DNA of 64,000 nucleotides from Gracilimonas sp034520725 (GTDB lineage Bacteria > Bacteroidota > Rhodothermia > Balneolales > Balneolaceae): NCBI GenBank assembly GCA_034520725.1, contig JAXHNH010000024.1:62001-126000 (forward strand), given 5' to 3'. The translations under genes were made by a program, and so were the position numbers. Of this stretch, positions 50,043 through 59,489 are shown one piece after another. The notes beneath the pieces were generated by a model. It had not been told where the DNA came from, searched no databases, and worked only from the letters and a program-made list of their open reading frames with translations. How positions within the stretch are numbered: the first letter of the stretch is position 1; each line of letters starts with the position of its first letter.

Positions 50043-51123
50043 ATGAAACTCATTGGTAAAATTTGTTGACCATACTGCTTGATCTTTATCGTGCTCTAGT
50101 GCCATTGTCATAGCATCAATCGGCTGGTTTGTGTCTGAGCCGGGATACGAAGGGCCGGTGAGTGAACACTTCAACGGTGCTAAACGTTTGAAAACCCCGG
50201 TGAAGTACCCGCAAAAGAACTTCTTTGACGTGATGAAATGGTACATGCAGAGAGATCAGGGGGAATGGGATAAGATCTCTGAAACTGAAGTTACCTTTGC
50301 CGAAAAACCGGCCGCCAATGTCACTGATGGTATGGTTATCACTTACGTCAATCACTCTACCTTTTTGATCCAGGTCGCGGGGGTCAATATCCTGACAGAC
50401 CCGGTTTGGAGTGATCGGGTGAGTCCGTTCAGCTTTGCAGGCCCCAAACGATTTCGTCCCGCCGGTGTTCGCTTTGAAGACCTTCCCCGTATCGACCTCA
50501 TCGTGTCATAAGCCATAATCATTATGACCATCTGGATACTTGAAACCCTTAAAAAGATTAATGAAAAATTATGAACCTCAGGATCATCGCACCGCTTGGC
50601 GTTGGACGCATGCTCAATAACAACGGTATCGATAAAGTATTTGAATTGAATTGGTGGGAAGAAAACGTCATAGACAGCGATATAACCATTCATGCGGTGC
50701 AGGCTCAACATTTTTCTGCCCGCGGCCTTATTTGACCGCAATAAAACCTTCTGGAACAGGTTATGTGATCCGAAACTCCTGTGCGGTGACGTTTATTTTG
50801 CCGGCGACACGCGGTTATGGGCCTTTTTTCAAAGAAATCGGACAGCGTTACCCAGATATCAAAGTTGGACTGATCCCGATCGGAGCCTATAAACCCCGCT
50901 GGTTTATGAAGCCGATGCATGTCGAACCCCGAAGAAGCCATTCAGGTTCATAAGGAAGTTGGAGCTGAGATCAGCTTTGGTATGCACTTCGGTACTTTCC
51001 CACTCGCTGATGATGGCATGAAAGACCCTGAAAATGACTTCACTCAAGCCATGCAAAAACCCGAGAACCGAGGCATGAATTTTAAGATTACTGACTGAGG
51101 GTGATTCATTTACGATCCGGTAG
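50043..51123 (+). CDS. MBL-fold hydrolase of the NAPE-PLD/UlaG type, frameshifted
   Basis: About 360 residues when joined. A membrane anchor near the N-terminus (LTILL-type, broken) is followed by the beta-lactamase fold. It has ITYVNHSTFLIQVAGVNILTDP, then the H-x-H-x-D-H metal motif SHNHYDHL (about 50520-50545, beside a break), GDVYFAGDTGYG-like (about 50785-50820) and PRWFMKPMHVEPEEA (about 50895-50935). The P-R-W-F-M-K-P-x-H-x-x-P-E-E-A motif is characteristic of NAPE-PLD-like phosphodiesterases. Substrate unknown, possibly lipid-linked. Breaks are near 50065-50110, 50510, 50560, 50810 and 50925. Confidence 0.75.
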
Positions 51124-51156
51124 GATTTCATCCCTCTATAAATTCATTACAATAAA

Positions 51157-51187
51157 AAATGGGCATCAGATCTAACTGATGCCCATT
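51157..51187. terminator. Bidirectional terminator between convergent genes
   Basis: A perfect stem AAATGGGCATCAG/CTGATGCCCATTT around ATCTAA lies between the hydrolase stop (51123) and the minus-strand lipoprotein stop (51219). Confidence 0.85.
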
Positions 51188-51218
51188 TCGCCACTAACCA
51201 ACTTATGATAAAATGCTG

Positions 51219-53267
51219 CTAGTACGTGTATTCATTGAGGTTATCATTATTTGAATAGGTCACATTGTTTTTATTAAGAGTTGCATCACGACCGGTTCTG
51301 ATGATCACTTCCATAATTAGCGCTGTTTTCTATAGAGGAATTTGTAAGAGTCAGGTATCCATCGTTATACACTCCCAGATTTCCGGCATCCATATAGGTC
51401 GCCAGATCTTTTCCACCACCGTATTCAACAGTAACGTGATCCATGACATTCTCCACAGATGAAGAAGAGATCAGGATGCCACCCCATGCACCTTTAGCCT
51501 GAGTCCTACCTGTGAAAGGTGATCGGTCCGAAGCGGTACCCAATGCTTTAAATATACTGACACCGCCAGATGTTGAACGCGATACGTACAAATTTACATT
51601 AGTACCCATTTCAAAATGGGCACCGGGATCAATTGTAACCTCGTTATCAATGGTGACAGAGGATGAAAAATAATCAGGATCCGTTGCTCAAATTACTCCA
51701 GGTTACAGAACCGGAATCTCCGGTATCTCCTGAGTATACCTCAACATCACCCCCATTAAAGTTTGTTTGATCATCAACAAAACCGACCTGTGTTGGATGA
51801 ATATACATGTCGGAAAACTCATTATTGCTGAATGAACTATTTTCTACACTAAAGGTAGAACCGTCTCTTCTTGTTTGAATTCCATATCCGTCACTCCCGC
51901 TTATCGAAACATCTCGGCAACGTCACTTTGGCAAGGTCTATAACCAAATTTGTTTTATCAAAATAGGTTCTGTTTGCACTACTGCCACCGTAACTGATAT
52001 CAACATACTCAAGAATATTATTTACTGAGCTTGAACCAATATAGATCCCTTTCCATGCACCGGGCACTTTGCTAACGCCCGTAAAAATGATCCTGTCGGT
52101 TGCCGTACCCTGGGCAATGATCTCAGAGCCGCTATTTATATCAAGACCTGCATCTGCTGCAAATTCAAATTCAGTTCCTGCTTCAATGGTTACAGTGTGA
52201 TCAAAATCTGACTTAGTCATTATCTGATATTTTGCGCCATTTAAATTCGCAATATTCATATCAGCTGTGGTATCACCCCCGTATACTAATACATAACCGC
52301 TATCAAATGTACTTGCATTGTCAAAATACCCCATTTGATCGGTGTGTATATAAGCATGCCCAAGATCATTATCCTCAAAAGTCATATTCTGCATCGGAAA
52401 TTCGGATTCATTTCTACGGGTCTGGATCCCATATCCTCCACTATTCGATATACTAACGTTCGCCATTTGCACCCTGGCTCTGTCTATGGTTATGATTGCA
52501 GATCAAAGTACGTACCGGCTGAACTACTGCCTCCATAACTGATCTCGGCGTTACTGATCGAGTTCTCAACTGAATTGGAATAGATATTCAATCCTCTCCA
52601 AAAACCATTAACCGATCTGTTTTCTCCTGTTATGACGATCTCGTTGTCAGTTTCTCCATCCGCTTTAAGAATACCGGCACCATTAATATCGATACCAAGA
52701 TCCTGTTGAACGTAGATCACAACGCCCGGTTCTATAGTAAGCATCGCCTCAATATCAAGGTTTCCAACTACCAGGTAATCGGGTTCGGCCGGATCAGAAA
52801 AGATATCCGTCAGAGTAGAATCTGTACTTATGGTTCCATTCAACTCAATGGTACTCTGTTGAACGGGAGTTACCGTGACGGTCGCAGTTTCCGAATCTGA
52901 TATATTTTCTGATGAATTGCTTATTTCCAGTTCAACGATATAATCACCTGCAACATCAGGCGTAAAGCTCGCATTCTGTTGTGTAGAACCGGTTATTGAA
53001 GCTGAGCTTCCGGCCGGTACTATCCGTGAAAGACCAATTTATATCATATCCGATATTTTGATCATCTTCTGAAGCCGTTGCATCCAAAGTTACCTGCATC
53101 CTGACTTCAGGTGAAGCCGGGATACCCGATCACTGCAGATAAGTGTTGGCGGATCAGGTATCATCCGGTTCATCCGGTTGCGATTCATTGGTAGGTGTTT
53201 CACTGCAAGATGAGAAAAGCAGCATAGAAGTTAAAAATAGGGCTAATGTCAGTTTTGTTATCTTCAT
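51219..53267 (-). CDS. Large surface lipoprotein with PKD and repeated beta-helix units, frameshifted
   Basis: About 680 residues when joined, start ATG 53267. The lipobox is LLFSSC with an acidic spacer after it (ESQPDEPDD). A PKD-like region (DATASEDDQNIGYD, WSFTDST) comes next. Three long parallel-beta-helix repeats follow, each with a title strand such as SVENSISNAEISYGG, SVNNILEYVDISYGG or SVENVMDHVTVEYGG, and a following TYFD/TYMD. No catalytic residues are evident, so it is an adhesin-like or carbohydrate-binding surface protein. At least four breaks (near 53150, 53020, 52490, 51900-51690). Confidence 0.7.
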
Positions 53268-53411
53268 ATTTGTTTTCAGAATTTACTATTGAAGTTGATA
53301 TTCAAGACCATCTAAAAAATCTCTCTTTGTCAGCCTCAAACCTTTGTTATTTTATTTCTACTAAAACCACTTTATTTAGGTCTTTCATATTCATATGTAA
53401 GCAATACAAGA

Positions 53412-55062
53412 TCAGTTGGCACCCCATTTTGGATACCTCATTTCATCATCATCATCCGTCAATATGTTGAGGTTACCGGAGCCATCTGCATTAGCTGTCA
53501 TGATCTCCTGATCATTGCCATCAAATCCTACAAAGACAATCTGTGTGCCATCCGGTGACCAAGCCGGGTCTCTTCTTCCATTTTGAGAATCAGTGATCCT
53601 GATAATATTTGAACCATCCGGAGCCATCGTATAAATATCGAACCTCCCATTCCTTGTACTTGCGAATGCGATCTTCGAACCATCTGGGGACCATACAGGA
53701 TCCTGATCCCTTACATTTGACCCCGACGGATCATTAGTAAGCAGTGACAGGCTTGAGCCGTCTGCTTCCATGACTGCTATCTCATAATTATCCACAGGAA
53801 ATGCATCAAATACGATTTTTGTACCGTCCGGAGACCAATCGGGTTCTCTACCGCTATAATTATTATCGGTTAGAGGTGTTAGGTTTGAGCCATTCGCATC
53901 GATCACGAAGATTTGCGGATCTCGATTGGTATCATATCTTGAAAAAACGATCTGAGTACCATCCGGTGACCAAGCTGGGTCATTATTCCCACTTCCATTT
54001 GATGTCAGTTTGGTAAAAGTTGAACTGTCTACGTCATATACATAAAGATCCGAGTTTGTTACCGGGCCCTGAGAAAAAACGATTTTTGAACCATCAGGTG
54101 AAATATCAAAAGAATTGAATCCCATCCTTTCAAAAAATAGTGTGAGGTCACTTCCGTCAGGATTCATTGAGTAGATCTGTTCAGGCGATTTTGAATCGTT
54201 CACAAAGACAATTCTATTTTTGATTAGCGAAATCTCCGTACAAGTGATCTCGTAATTGGTTTGAGTGGTATCACCTGCGATGATTTCTATCGATCGTGGA
54301 TTTTGCCCGCTTAGTGAACAATTTTGATTTATCCCGGTTAATTCTGCTGTATAACTACCTTTTGTGACCTCCCTTCTGGTGGCATTGGAAGTTGTTGCAG
54401 AAATTGGCGTGTCTTTACCGTCAAATGTCAGAGTCATACTCTGATCCTGATCCGGTCCGTTTCTGCTGAATAAAAATTCAACAGCTCCTTCATTTATAAC
54501 ATCAAAATCTGGTCCCATTGCAGATTTCCCATCCACTGTTACTTCAATAGGGCCATCGGTTGCCCCTTGCGGAACCTGCGTCATCAAATTCATTTTCAGA
54601 TGCATTTAGTATCTGGGCTTGTGTACCATTGAAAGTGATCGAATTTTCTGAAGCCGTCTCGCTGAAATGCATTCCGGTTATGGTCACCTCATCTCCAACT
54701 ACCCCACTTTCCGGATTAACTGAACTGATACCGGGGGCTTGTGATTCAACCGTAAAACTTGGACCACTAGCCGTAGCATTTCCAACTTTTACACTAATCA
54801 CACCGGTTGTTGCTCCGTCAGGTACAGTTGCCTTGAGTTCAGAATCACTCGCGCTTGTTATATCCGCTTGTAAACCATTAAAATATACTTCGTTGTTTGA
54901 GGGGTCCTCTGAAAATCCAACTCCGCTGATAGTAACCATTGTGCCGGGAGGGCCACTGTTTGGCTGGATATTTGTGATCTCAGGATCGGGTGAACTGTTG
55001 CCTCCGCTGCAGGAAATCAATAGTAAGGCCGGTGGTGCTGAAATCAGTACCGAATGCTTCAT
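53412..55062 (-). CDS. Lipoprotein with IPT/TIG domains and a PD40 beta-propeller, one frameshift
   Basis: About 550 residues when joined at about 54590. Signal and lipobox LLLISC at ATG 55062. Two IPT/TIG immunoglobulin-like domains follow (ITNIQPNSGPPGTMVTISGVGF and ISSVNPESGVVGDEVTITGMHF), then a third partial one and a linker with two cysteines. The C-terminal propeller has six TolB/PD40 blades, each with the W-S-P-D-G-T/S-K/Q-I pattern (DISPDGSKIVFS, PAWSPDGTQIVF, PDWSPDGTKIVF and so on). Such proteins are surface binding scaffolds. No enzyme motif. Confidence 0.8.
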
Positions 55063-55081
55063 ATTTGAATTTTATTATGGG

Positions 55082-55130
55082 ATTCACTTTCAAATACGAA
55101 GTCACTTTGGCAACCCGCTCATTTTTGTCT
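55082..55130. repeat. Direct repeat R1 (49 bases)
   Basis: ATTCACTTTCAAATACGAAG... to ...TTTGTCT. Matches 55278-55326 with about four differences. It lies just upstream of the PD40 lipoprotein start. Confidence 0.65.
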
Positions 55131-55170
55131 GATTTATTTTGACTGATTTGGAGTAGATTAAAAATATTTT

Positions 55171-55187
55171 GTAAAGCTTACTTGATA
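55171..55187. promoter_or_regulatory. Operator-like motif, site 1
   Basis: TTTGTAAAGCTTACTTGA; first of three related sites (55374, 55416) upstream of the membrane-protein/XRE pair. Confidence 0.4.
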
Positions 55188-55277
55188 TTAATGTTTCTTT
55201 GAGCATAAACCGCTAGCACTTGCGGGTTTTCAAGAATTTGTGATAAAACCGTATCCGGATTACCCCTTTTTCATAGA

Positions 55278-55326
55278 ATTCACTTTCAAATACGAAGTCA
55301 CTATGCAAACCCGCTCATTTTGGTCT
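55278..55326. repeat. Direct repeat R2 (49 bases)
   Basis: Copy of R1 located 196 bases away in the intergenic region before the membrane-protein/XRE pair. Confidence 0.65.
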
Positions 55327-55373
55327 CAGCTTTTTTTATTGCAGCTAATTGATAATAGAGGCATTAATTATTT

Positions 55374-55389
55374 GTAAAGCTAACTTGAC
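55374..55389 (+). promoter_or_regulatory. Operator-like motif, site 2
   Basis: GTAAAGCTAACTTGAC, 42 bases (about four helical turns) upstream of site 3. Confidence 0.5.
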
Positions 55390-55415
55390 ATTAGTTATTT
55401 ATTGGTCTACATTTT

Positions 55416-55431
55416 GTAAAGTTTACTTTAC
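55416..55431 (+). promoter_or_regulatory. Operator-like palindrome, site 3
   Basis: GTAAAGT-TT-ACTTTAC, a perfect palindrome 15 bases before the first gene of the pair. It is the likely binding site of the XRE regulator (autoregulation inferred). Confidence 0.6.
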
Positions 55432-55445
55432 TTAAATAGAAACCT

Positions 55446-55853
55446 ATGAATGCAACAACAATGAACATCACTCAAAAAAAATCAATAAGATCACTTTCGA
55501 TCTGGACAGGCCTTTGGGTTCTGTCAACTGCTCTTGCAGCTTTTGGACCAAAGTTTATCTGGGATTCAAACAGTACCATTTCAGTCATAGCCATTGGCCT
55601 TAATTTTCTAATTGGTGTGGGGATGATCCTTGCCAATATTCATCATCTTCGGTCTCTGGATGAGATGCTTCAACGCATTCAACTTGAAGCAATGGGAATC
55701 ACACTTGGAATAACCTTGGTTGCCGGAATAAGTTATTCTATGATGGATACTGTAAACCTGATAGCTCAGGATGCTGAGATCTCATTCCTGATAATTTTGA
55801 TGGGACTCACCTATCTGGCAGCAATTGGAATAGGACACAAGAGGTATCGATGA
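55446..55853 (+). CDS. Four-helix membrane protein paired with an XRE regulator
   Basis: 135 residues; ATG 55461 is an alternative start. Four hydrophobic helices are visible (WTGLWVLSTALAAFGP, VIAIGLNFLIGVGMI, GITLGITLVAGISY, FLIILMGLTYLAAIGI) with a cytoplasmic loop (LDEMLQRIQLEAM) between the second and third. No enzymatic motif. The stop overlaps the regulator start by four bases (ATGA). This arrangement of a small membrane protein plus a Cro/CI-type regulator is common; the function is not known. Confidence 0.7.
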   Translation: MNATTMNITQKKSIRSLSIWTGLWVLSTALAAFGPKFIWDSNSTISVIAIGLNFLIGVGMILANIHHLRSLDEMLQRIQLEAMGITLGITLVAGISYSMMDTVNLIAQDAEISFLIILMGLTYLAAIGIGHKRYR

Positions 55854-56050
55854 AAAACAGACTTAAAGTTTTACGGGCAGAACATGATATTACCCAAGCT
55901 GACCTGGCTAAAAAGCTGGATGTTTCCCGGCAAACAATAAATGCCATTGAAACCGGAAAGTACGACCCGAGTTTACCCCTGGCTTTTAAAATATCCCGTT
56001 TATTTGGGCACCCAATAGAAGATATCTTCGATGATGAAAAAAGTAACTGA
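55850..56050 (+). CDS. XRE/Cro-CI family transcriptional regulator
   Basis: 66 residues, consisting almost only of a helix-turn-helix: ITQADLAKKLDVSRQTINAI is the HTH and ETGKYDPSLPLAFKISRLF the following helices. It belongs to the short YozG-like regulators. It is translationally coupled to the upstream membrane-protein gene. The palindromic sites at 55374-55431 are probable operators. Confidence 0.85.
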   Translation: MKNRLKVLRAEHDITQADLAKKLDVSRQTINAIETGKYDPSLPLAFKISRLFGHPIEDIFDDEKSN

Positions 56051-56065
56051 TCAGAAAAGTAAAAT

Positions 56066-56344
56066 TTACATCACGGCAAGGTTTGCAACCGACAAGATCA
56101 ACCAGGCTACGGTAAATGTGGCCATATATTCCTCAGTATTAAGTGGCTTTTTAATGATCCAGTAAAAAATAAGGGGAAAGACAGACACAATGGTTGCGAA
56201 AGCAAAATGCCCCAACATACTAAATACCAAACCAAGTGAAGTTACCTGTTCTGAGGTTATCATTGATATAATGAATGTCATAAGCACTAATATTATCCAC
56301 CAAATGATATGATCTTTAAATAGTTTCATTCTCAACCCTCCCAA
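56066..56344 (-). CDS. Small membrane protein with three helices
   Basis: 92 residues; ATG 56329 (MKLFKDHIIWW) is the more natural start. Helices are visible at IIWWIILVLMTFIISMI, LGLVFSMLGHFAFATIVSVFPLIFYWII and ATFTVAWLILSVANLAVM. No family is recognised. It follows the truncated LytTR gene on the same strand by 20 bases and may be its operon partner. Confidence 0.55.
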   Translation of the reverse strand: MGGLRMKLFKDHIIWWIILVLMTFIISMITSEQVTSLGLVFSMLGHFAFATIVSVFPLIFYWIIKKPLNTEEYMATFTVAWLILSVANLAVM

Positions 56345-56363
56345 CTCATGTATACCATTTATA

Positions 56364-56910
56364 TTAACTGTTCATCCATTTTTTAAAATCTGAGGAACGG
56401 CTGATACTGACTATAGTTCCTTCCTCATCCTGAACAGATGGGTTCAATTCCAGTTTGATACGGCTTCGTGACCAGGCGATCATTTGCTCAATGGCATTCA
56501 TATTCACAATGAATTTTCGATTGATACGAAAAAACATTTCAGGATTTAAAAGATCTTCAAGTGCATCTAAAGACTGATCAATGGGCAATACCTTATTTTC
56601 AAATGTCCGGCAGAACACACTTTTATCCATAGCATAGAAATAAGCAATGTCAGTAACTTCTATTTTTTTGAGCTTTTCACCTATACTGATCAAAAATCGT
56701 TTTTTATGAGCCGGTTTTTCCCCTTGATAAATAGACCTCAGGGTTTCAAAATCTATGCTGAATGCCGATCTGAATCGTTCGAATTTCTCCAGACTTTCTT
56801 TCAGCTCAGTTTTACGAATAGGCTTTAACAGATAAGAAATACTATTATGCTTAAAAGCTCGAATGGCATATTGATCATAAGCTGTCGTAAAGACGGTCTT
56901 TTATAATTGG
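56364..56910 (-). pseudogene. LytTR-type response regulator lacking most of its receiver domain
   Basis: The frame is open from about 56905 to 56364 (about 180 residues) but has no start. It begins within the end of a receiver domain (TVFTTAYDQYAIRAFKHNSISYLLKPI, the T and K conserved positions) and continues to a LytTR DNA-binding domain (DIAYFYAMDKSVFCRTFENK, FFRINRKFIVNMNAIEQMI). The part with the phospho-accepting Asp is missing, and the 190 bases upstream contain none of it. It is a 5'-truncated gene rather than a single indel. Confidence 0.7.
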
Positions 56911-56939
56911 AGAGCTAGTATTATGAATACCTTATAAAA

Positions 56940-56979
56940 TGTTGAATGGTAAATGGAATTCAATCCAATTTATCATTCA
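56940..56979. repeat. Imperfect inverted repeat
   Basis: TGAATGGTAAATGGA / TCCAATTTATCATTCA around ATTCAA, immediately beside the truncated receiver end. It may be a MITE-like or deletion-associated palindrome. Confidence 0.4.
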
Positions 56980-57094
56980 ATATTTAAAATTGAGCATTAC
57001 TGAAAATTATGAAACACTCAAAACAACCCTAAATCCCCTCAATTTTTTACTGTCGTTTTTGTACATTGTTTTGATTGTAAAATCCAATTGATCA

Positions 57095-58955
57095 ATGTCA
57101 GAAACTTACCGCGCACTTACACGAAAATACCGGCCCACATCTTTTGAGGATATTGTATCTCAGGAGCATGTGAGTGATACCATCAAGAATGCGATCAAGC
57201 AGAATCGTCTTTCTCATGCCTATATGTTTTGCGGCCCGCGCGGAGTTGGTAAAACCACGATGGCCCGGGTGCTTGCCCGAACCATCAACGAGATCGATAT
57301 CAGTGTGGATGGGGAGTCACTGAATCAGACTTTGAACATTGTGGAGATGGATGCCGCCTCCAACAATAAGGTGGATGACGTGCATCACCTCAGGGAAAGC
57401 GTTCGCATTCCACCTCAAAATGGCAAATACAAGGTCTTCATCGTAGATGAGGTCCACATGCTCAGTAAAGCGGCTTTTAATGCGCTGCTTAAAACACTCG
57501 AAGAACCGCCCGAGCATGCTATTTTCATTTTTGCCACCACGGAACCGCACAAGGTTCTCCCCACTATTTTATCCCGTGTTCAGCGGTTCGATTTCAAACG
57601 TATTTCCGTGGATGAGATCGTTCAGCGGCTTCGCAAAATAGCTATCGATGAAGATATTTCTATTGATGAGGAATCACTGCACGTGATCGCTAAAAAAGCG
57701 GACGGTGCCCTGCGTGATGCCCTCGGGCTCATGGATCAGGCCATTGCCTTCTGTGGCGATACCATTACCCACAATGAATTGCTGCAGGCACTGAATGTGG
57801 TGGGAACCGATCGCCTGTTTGAGTTTATGGAATGCGTCAAAGATCATGATGCCGACCGGGGCCTGGAACTGATCAACACCCTACTGCAGGAAGGCTATGA
57901 CATTCAGGAATATTTGATAGGCCTGACCGAGCATCTTCGGAATTTGTACATTGCTCATGAAACCTCAAAACTCTATTTGGTAGAGGAATCAGAAGAAACC
58001 AAGAAACGATATCTGCAAACGGCTAAGAACTTTTCCCGGGATGACCTGATGCGCATGCTGCATATCATCAGCGAAGCTCAGATCAAGCTTAAAGGATGCG
58101 AGTCAGCCCAGAATTCAATTTGAGATCACCCTGCTGAAACTCATTCATATGGAGCGCAGTGAGCAGTTATCCGAACTGCTGGCAGGTCTTCAGGAGTTAA
58201 AAAAAAACTCCGGTAACTTTGTAGCCACTTCTCAAAACGGTTCAACCCAAAAAGAACCGGAAACTAAAACTGAAGAGGAGCCGGGTAAAGTAACTGAGCC
58301 TGATGTAGAGACTCCCACACCCGTAACTGATTCAGCACCGGAAGAACAAGAGGCGTCAGGATCAGAAGAAGAAATTGAAATTGAAGCTGAAGAAGCGGAT
58401 CCAGAACCTGCTGAACCTGAAATGGAAGTTGAAGCAGAAGAAGAGGAAGAAGATGATTTTGACATCGGCGCTCCGGCCCTGATGACCAGTCTTTCCCATA
58501 AAACACAAACCAAGGCTCAACCCAAAGCAGAAAACCGGAATGGTACTGGGACTTCCTCAAATGAGAGTTCTACTGAAAAAGAAACTCCTGAGAAGATCAC
58601 TACAGAATATGTTCAGGAGATATGGGTTGAATACCTGGAATCTTTGAAAGGGGATTTCCCGATGCTCCTTCATCTGCAAATGGAGCGGGCTAAAGTAAAA
58701 AAAGTTAAAGGCGGTGAATTGCACCTGGAATGCGATAATGATTTTGCACAGAAAATGCTGGATGAGCAAAGCACAGATCTGCAGTTCAAGCTAAAGGAAT
58801 TTACGGGAAGTGTACTGCGTTTTAATATTTCCGTGGGTGAAAAGGACGAAAAAGACAAACCCATGAGCGTGTACGAACGCTTTAAACAGATACAACAAAA
58901 AGACCCTATTATTCGTGATATCGTTGAGATATTTGGGGCAGAACTTGAGTACTAA
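57095..58955 (+). CDS. dnaX: DNA polymerase III subunit gamma/tau, one frameshift
   Basis: About 620 residues when joined at about 58110. AAA+ clamp-loader domain: Walker A CGPRGVGKTTMARVLA (about 48-56), Walker B VFIVDEVHMLSKAAFNALLK (about 113-131), sensor FATTEPHKVLPTILSRVQRF (about 150) and the helical domain III to about residue 365. The acidic, low-complexity linker (58260-58450, E- and P-rich) and a C-terminal tau domain ending at 58955 follow. It has no cysteine cluster between Walker A and B. The break near 58110 is not at a slippery heptamer and is probably an indel. dnaX-ybaB-recR is a conserved cluster. Confidence 0.9.
58199..58207 (+). promoter_or_regulatory. Nine-A slippery run in dnaX, possible gamma-producing site
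   Basis: A9 within TTA AAA AAA AAC, directly after domain III. Both alternative frames hit a stop within about eight codons. It is flanked by GGAGTT/AACTCC complementary arms. Slippage here would give a gamma-like short form. Confidence 0.4.
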
Positions 58956-59060
58956 GCTGTCAGACTTCAGCTCTCAGCCGTCAGCAGGTTTACACTGAAA
59001 GCTGACGACTGATCGCTGAAAGCTAAAAATGAAACTGTAAAATCATGAAAATACAGAAAT
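58956..59060. repeat. Intergenic inverted repeat of the CTGTCAGC type
   Basis: CGTCAGC ... GCTGACG (about 58979-59008) and neighbouring CAGCTCTCAGCC/CTGAAAGCT words form a partly self-complementary intergenic repeat between dnaX and ybaB. Confidence 0.4.
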
Positions 59061-59408
59061 ATGAGTGATTTTAATATGGCCGATATGTTTGGCAAGATTC
59101 AGGAAATGCAAACGAAAATGAAAGAAGCTCAGGAAGGACTGAAAGAAGTCATTGTTGAAGCTGAAGCCGGTGGCGGAATGGTAAAAGTAAAAGCCAACGG
59201 TAATAAGCAGATCGTTTCCATTGAGATGGATGATGATGTGGTTGATCCTGCCGATAAGGAAATGCTGGAAGATCTGATTGTGGCCGGCGTGAACAAAGCC
59301 CTTGAAAAAGCTGAAGAGGCATCCAAAGAAAAGATGCAGGATATGTATAAGAATATGATGCCCGGCGGCGGAATTCCCGGAATGGACATGTCTAAATTAG
59401 GACTCTAG
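59061..59408 (+). CDS. ybaB: YbaB/EbfC nucleoid-associated protein
   Basis: 115 residues with the family layout: an N-terminal helix rich in M, Q and K (FGKIQEMQTKMKEAQEGL), then a three-stranded sheet with GGGMVKVKANGNKQIVSIEMD, then an acidic helix (MLEDLIVAGVNKALEKAEE) and a Gly/Met-rich tail (MMPGGGIPGM). It binds DNA as a dimer and is always next to dnaX and recR, as here. ATG 59061 is followed by the normal start. Confidence 0.93.
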   Translation: MSDFNMADMFGKIQEMQTKMKEAQEGLKEVIVEAEAGGGMVKVKANGNKQIVSIEMDDDVVDPADKEMLEDLIVAGVNKALEKAEEASKEKMQDMYKNMMPGGGIPGMDMSKLGL

Positions 59409-59411
59409 TAA

Positions 59412-59473
59412 TTTTAAATGCTTCAATTTTAAGTTTTAAATGAGAAGCCTCATTTAACTTTAAAGCATTTAAC
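59412..59473. repeat. Long imperfect hairpin between ybaB and recR
   Basis: TTTTAAATGCTT ... TTTTAAATGAG-AAGC-CTCATTTAACTTTAAAGCATTTAA forms an extended AT-rich stem. It may act as terminator or processing signal, or be a MITE remnant. Confidence 0.5.
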
Positions 59474-59489
59474 ATTTAACATTATAAAT

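Noticed and set aside
58100..58150. Frame change in dnaX as a programmed frameshift
   Set aside because: No slippery heptamer is present at the break (CCCAGAATTCAATTT), and the downstream frame is needed within domain III. An indel is the simpler explanation. The A9 run at 58199 is the better candidate.
58232..58560. Ser-rich and Leu/Gln-rich minus-strand frames in dnaX
   Set aside because: Reverse reading of the GAA/GAG-rich linker of tau; composition artefact.
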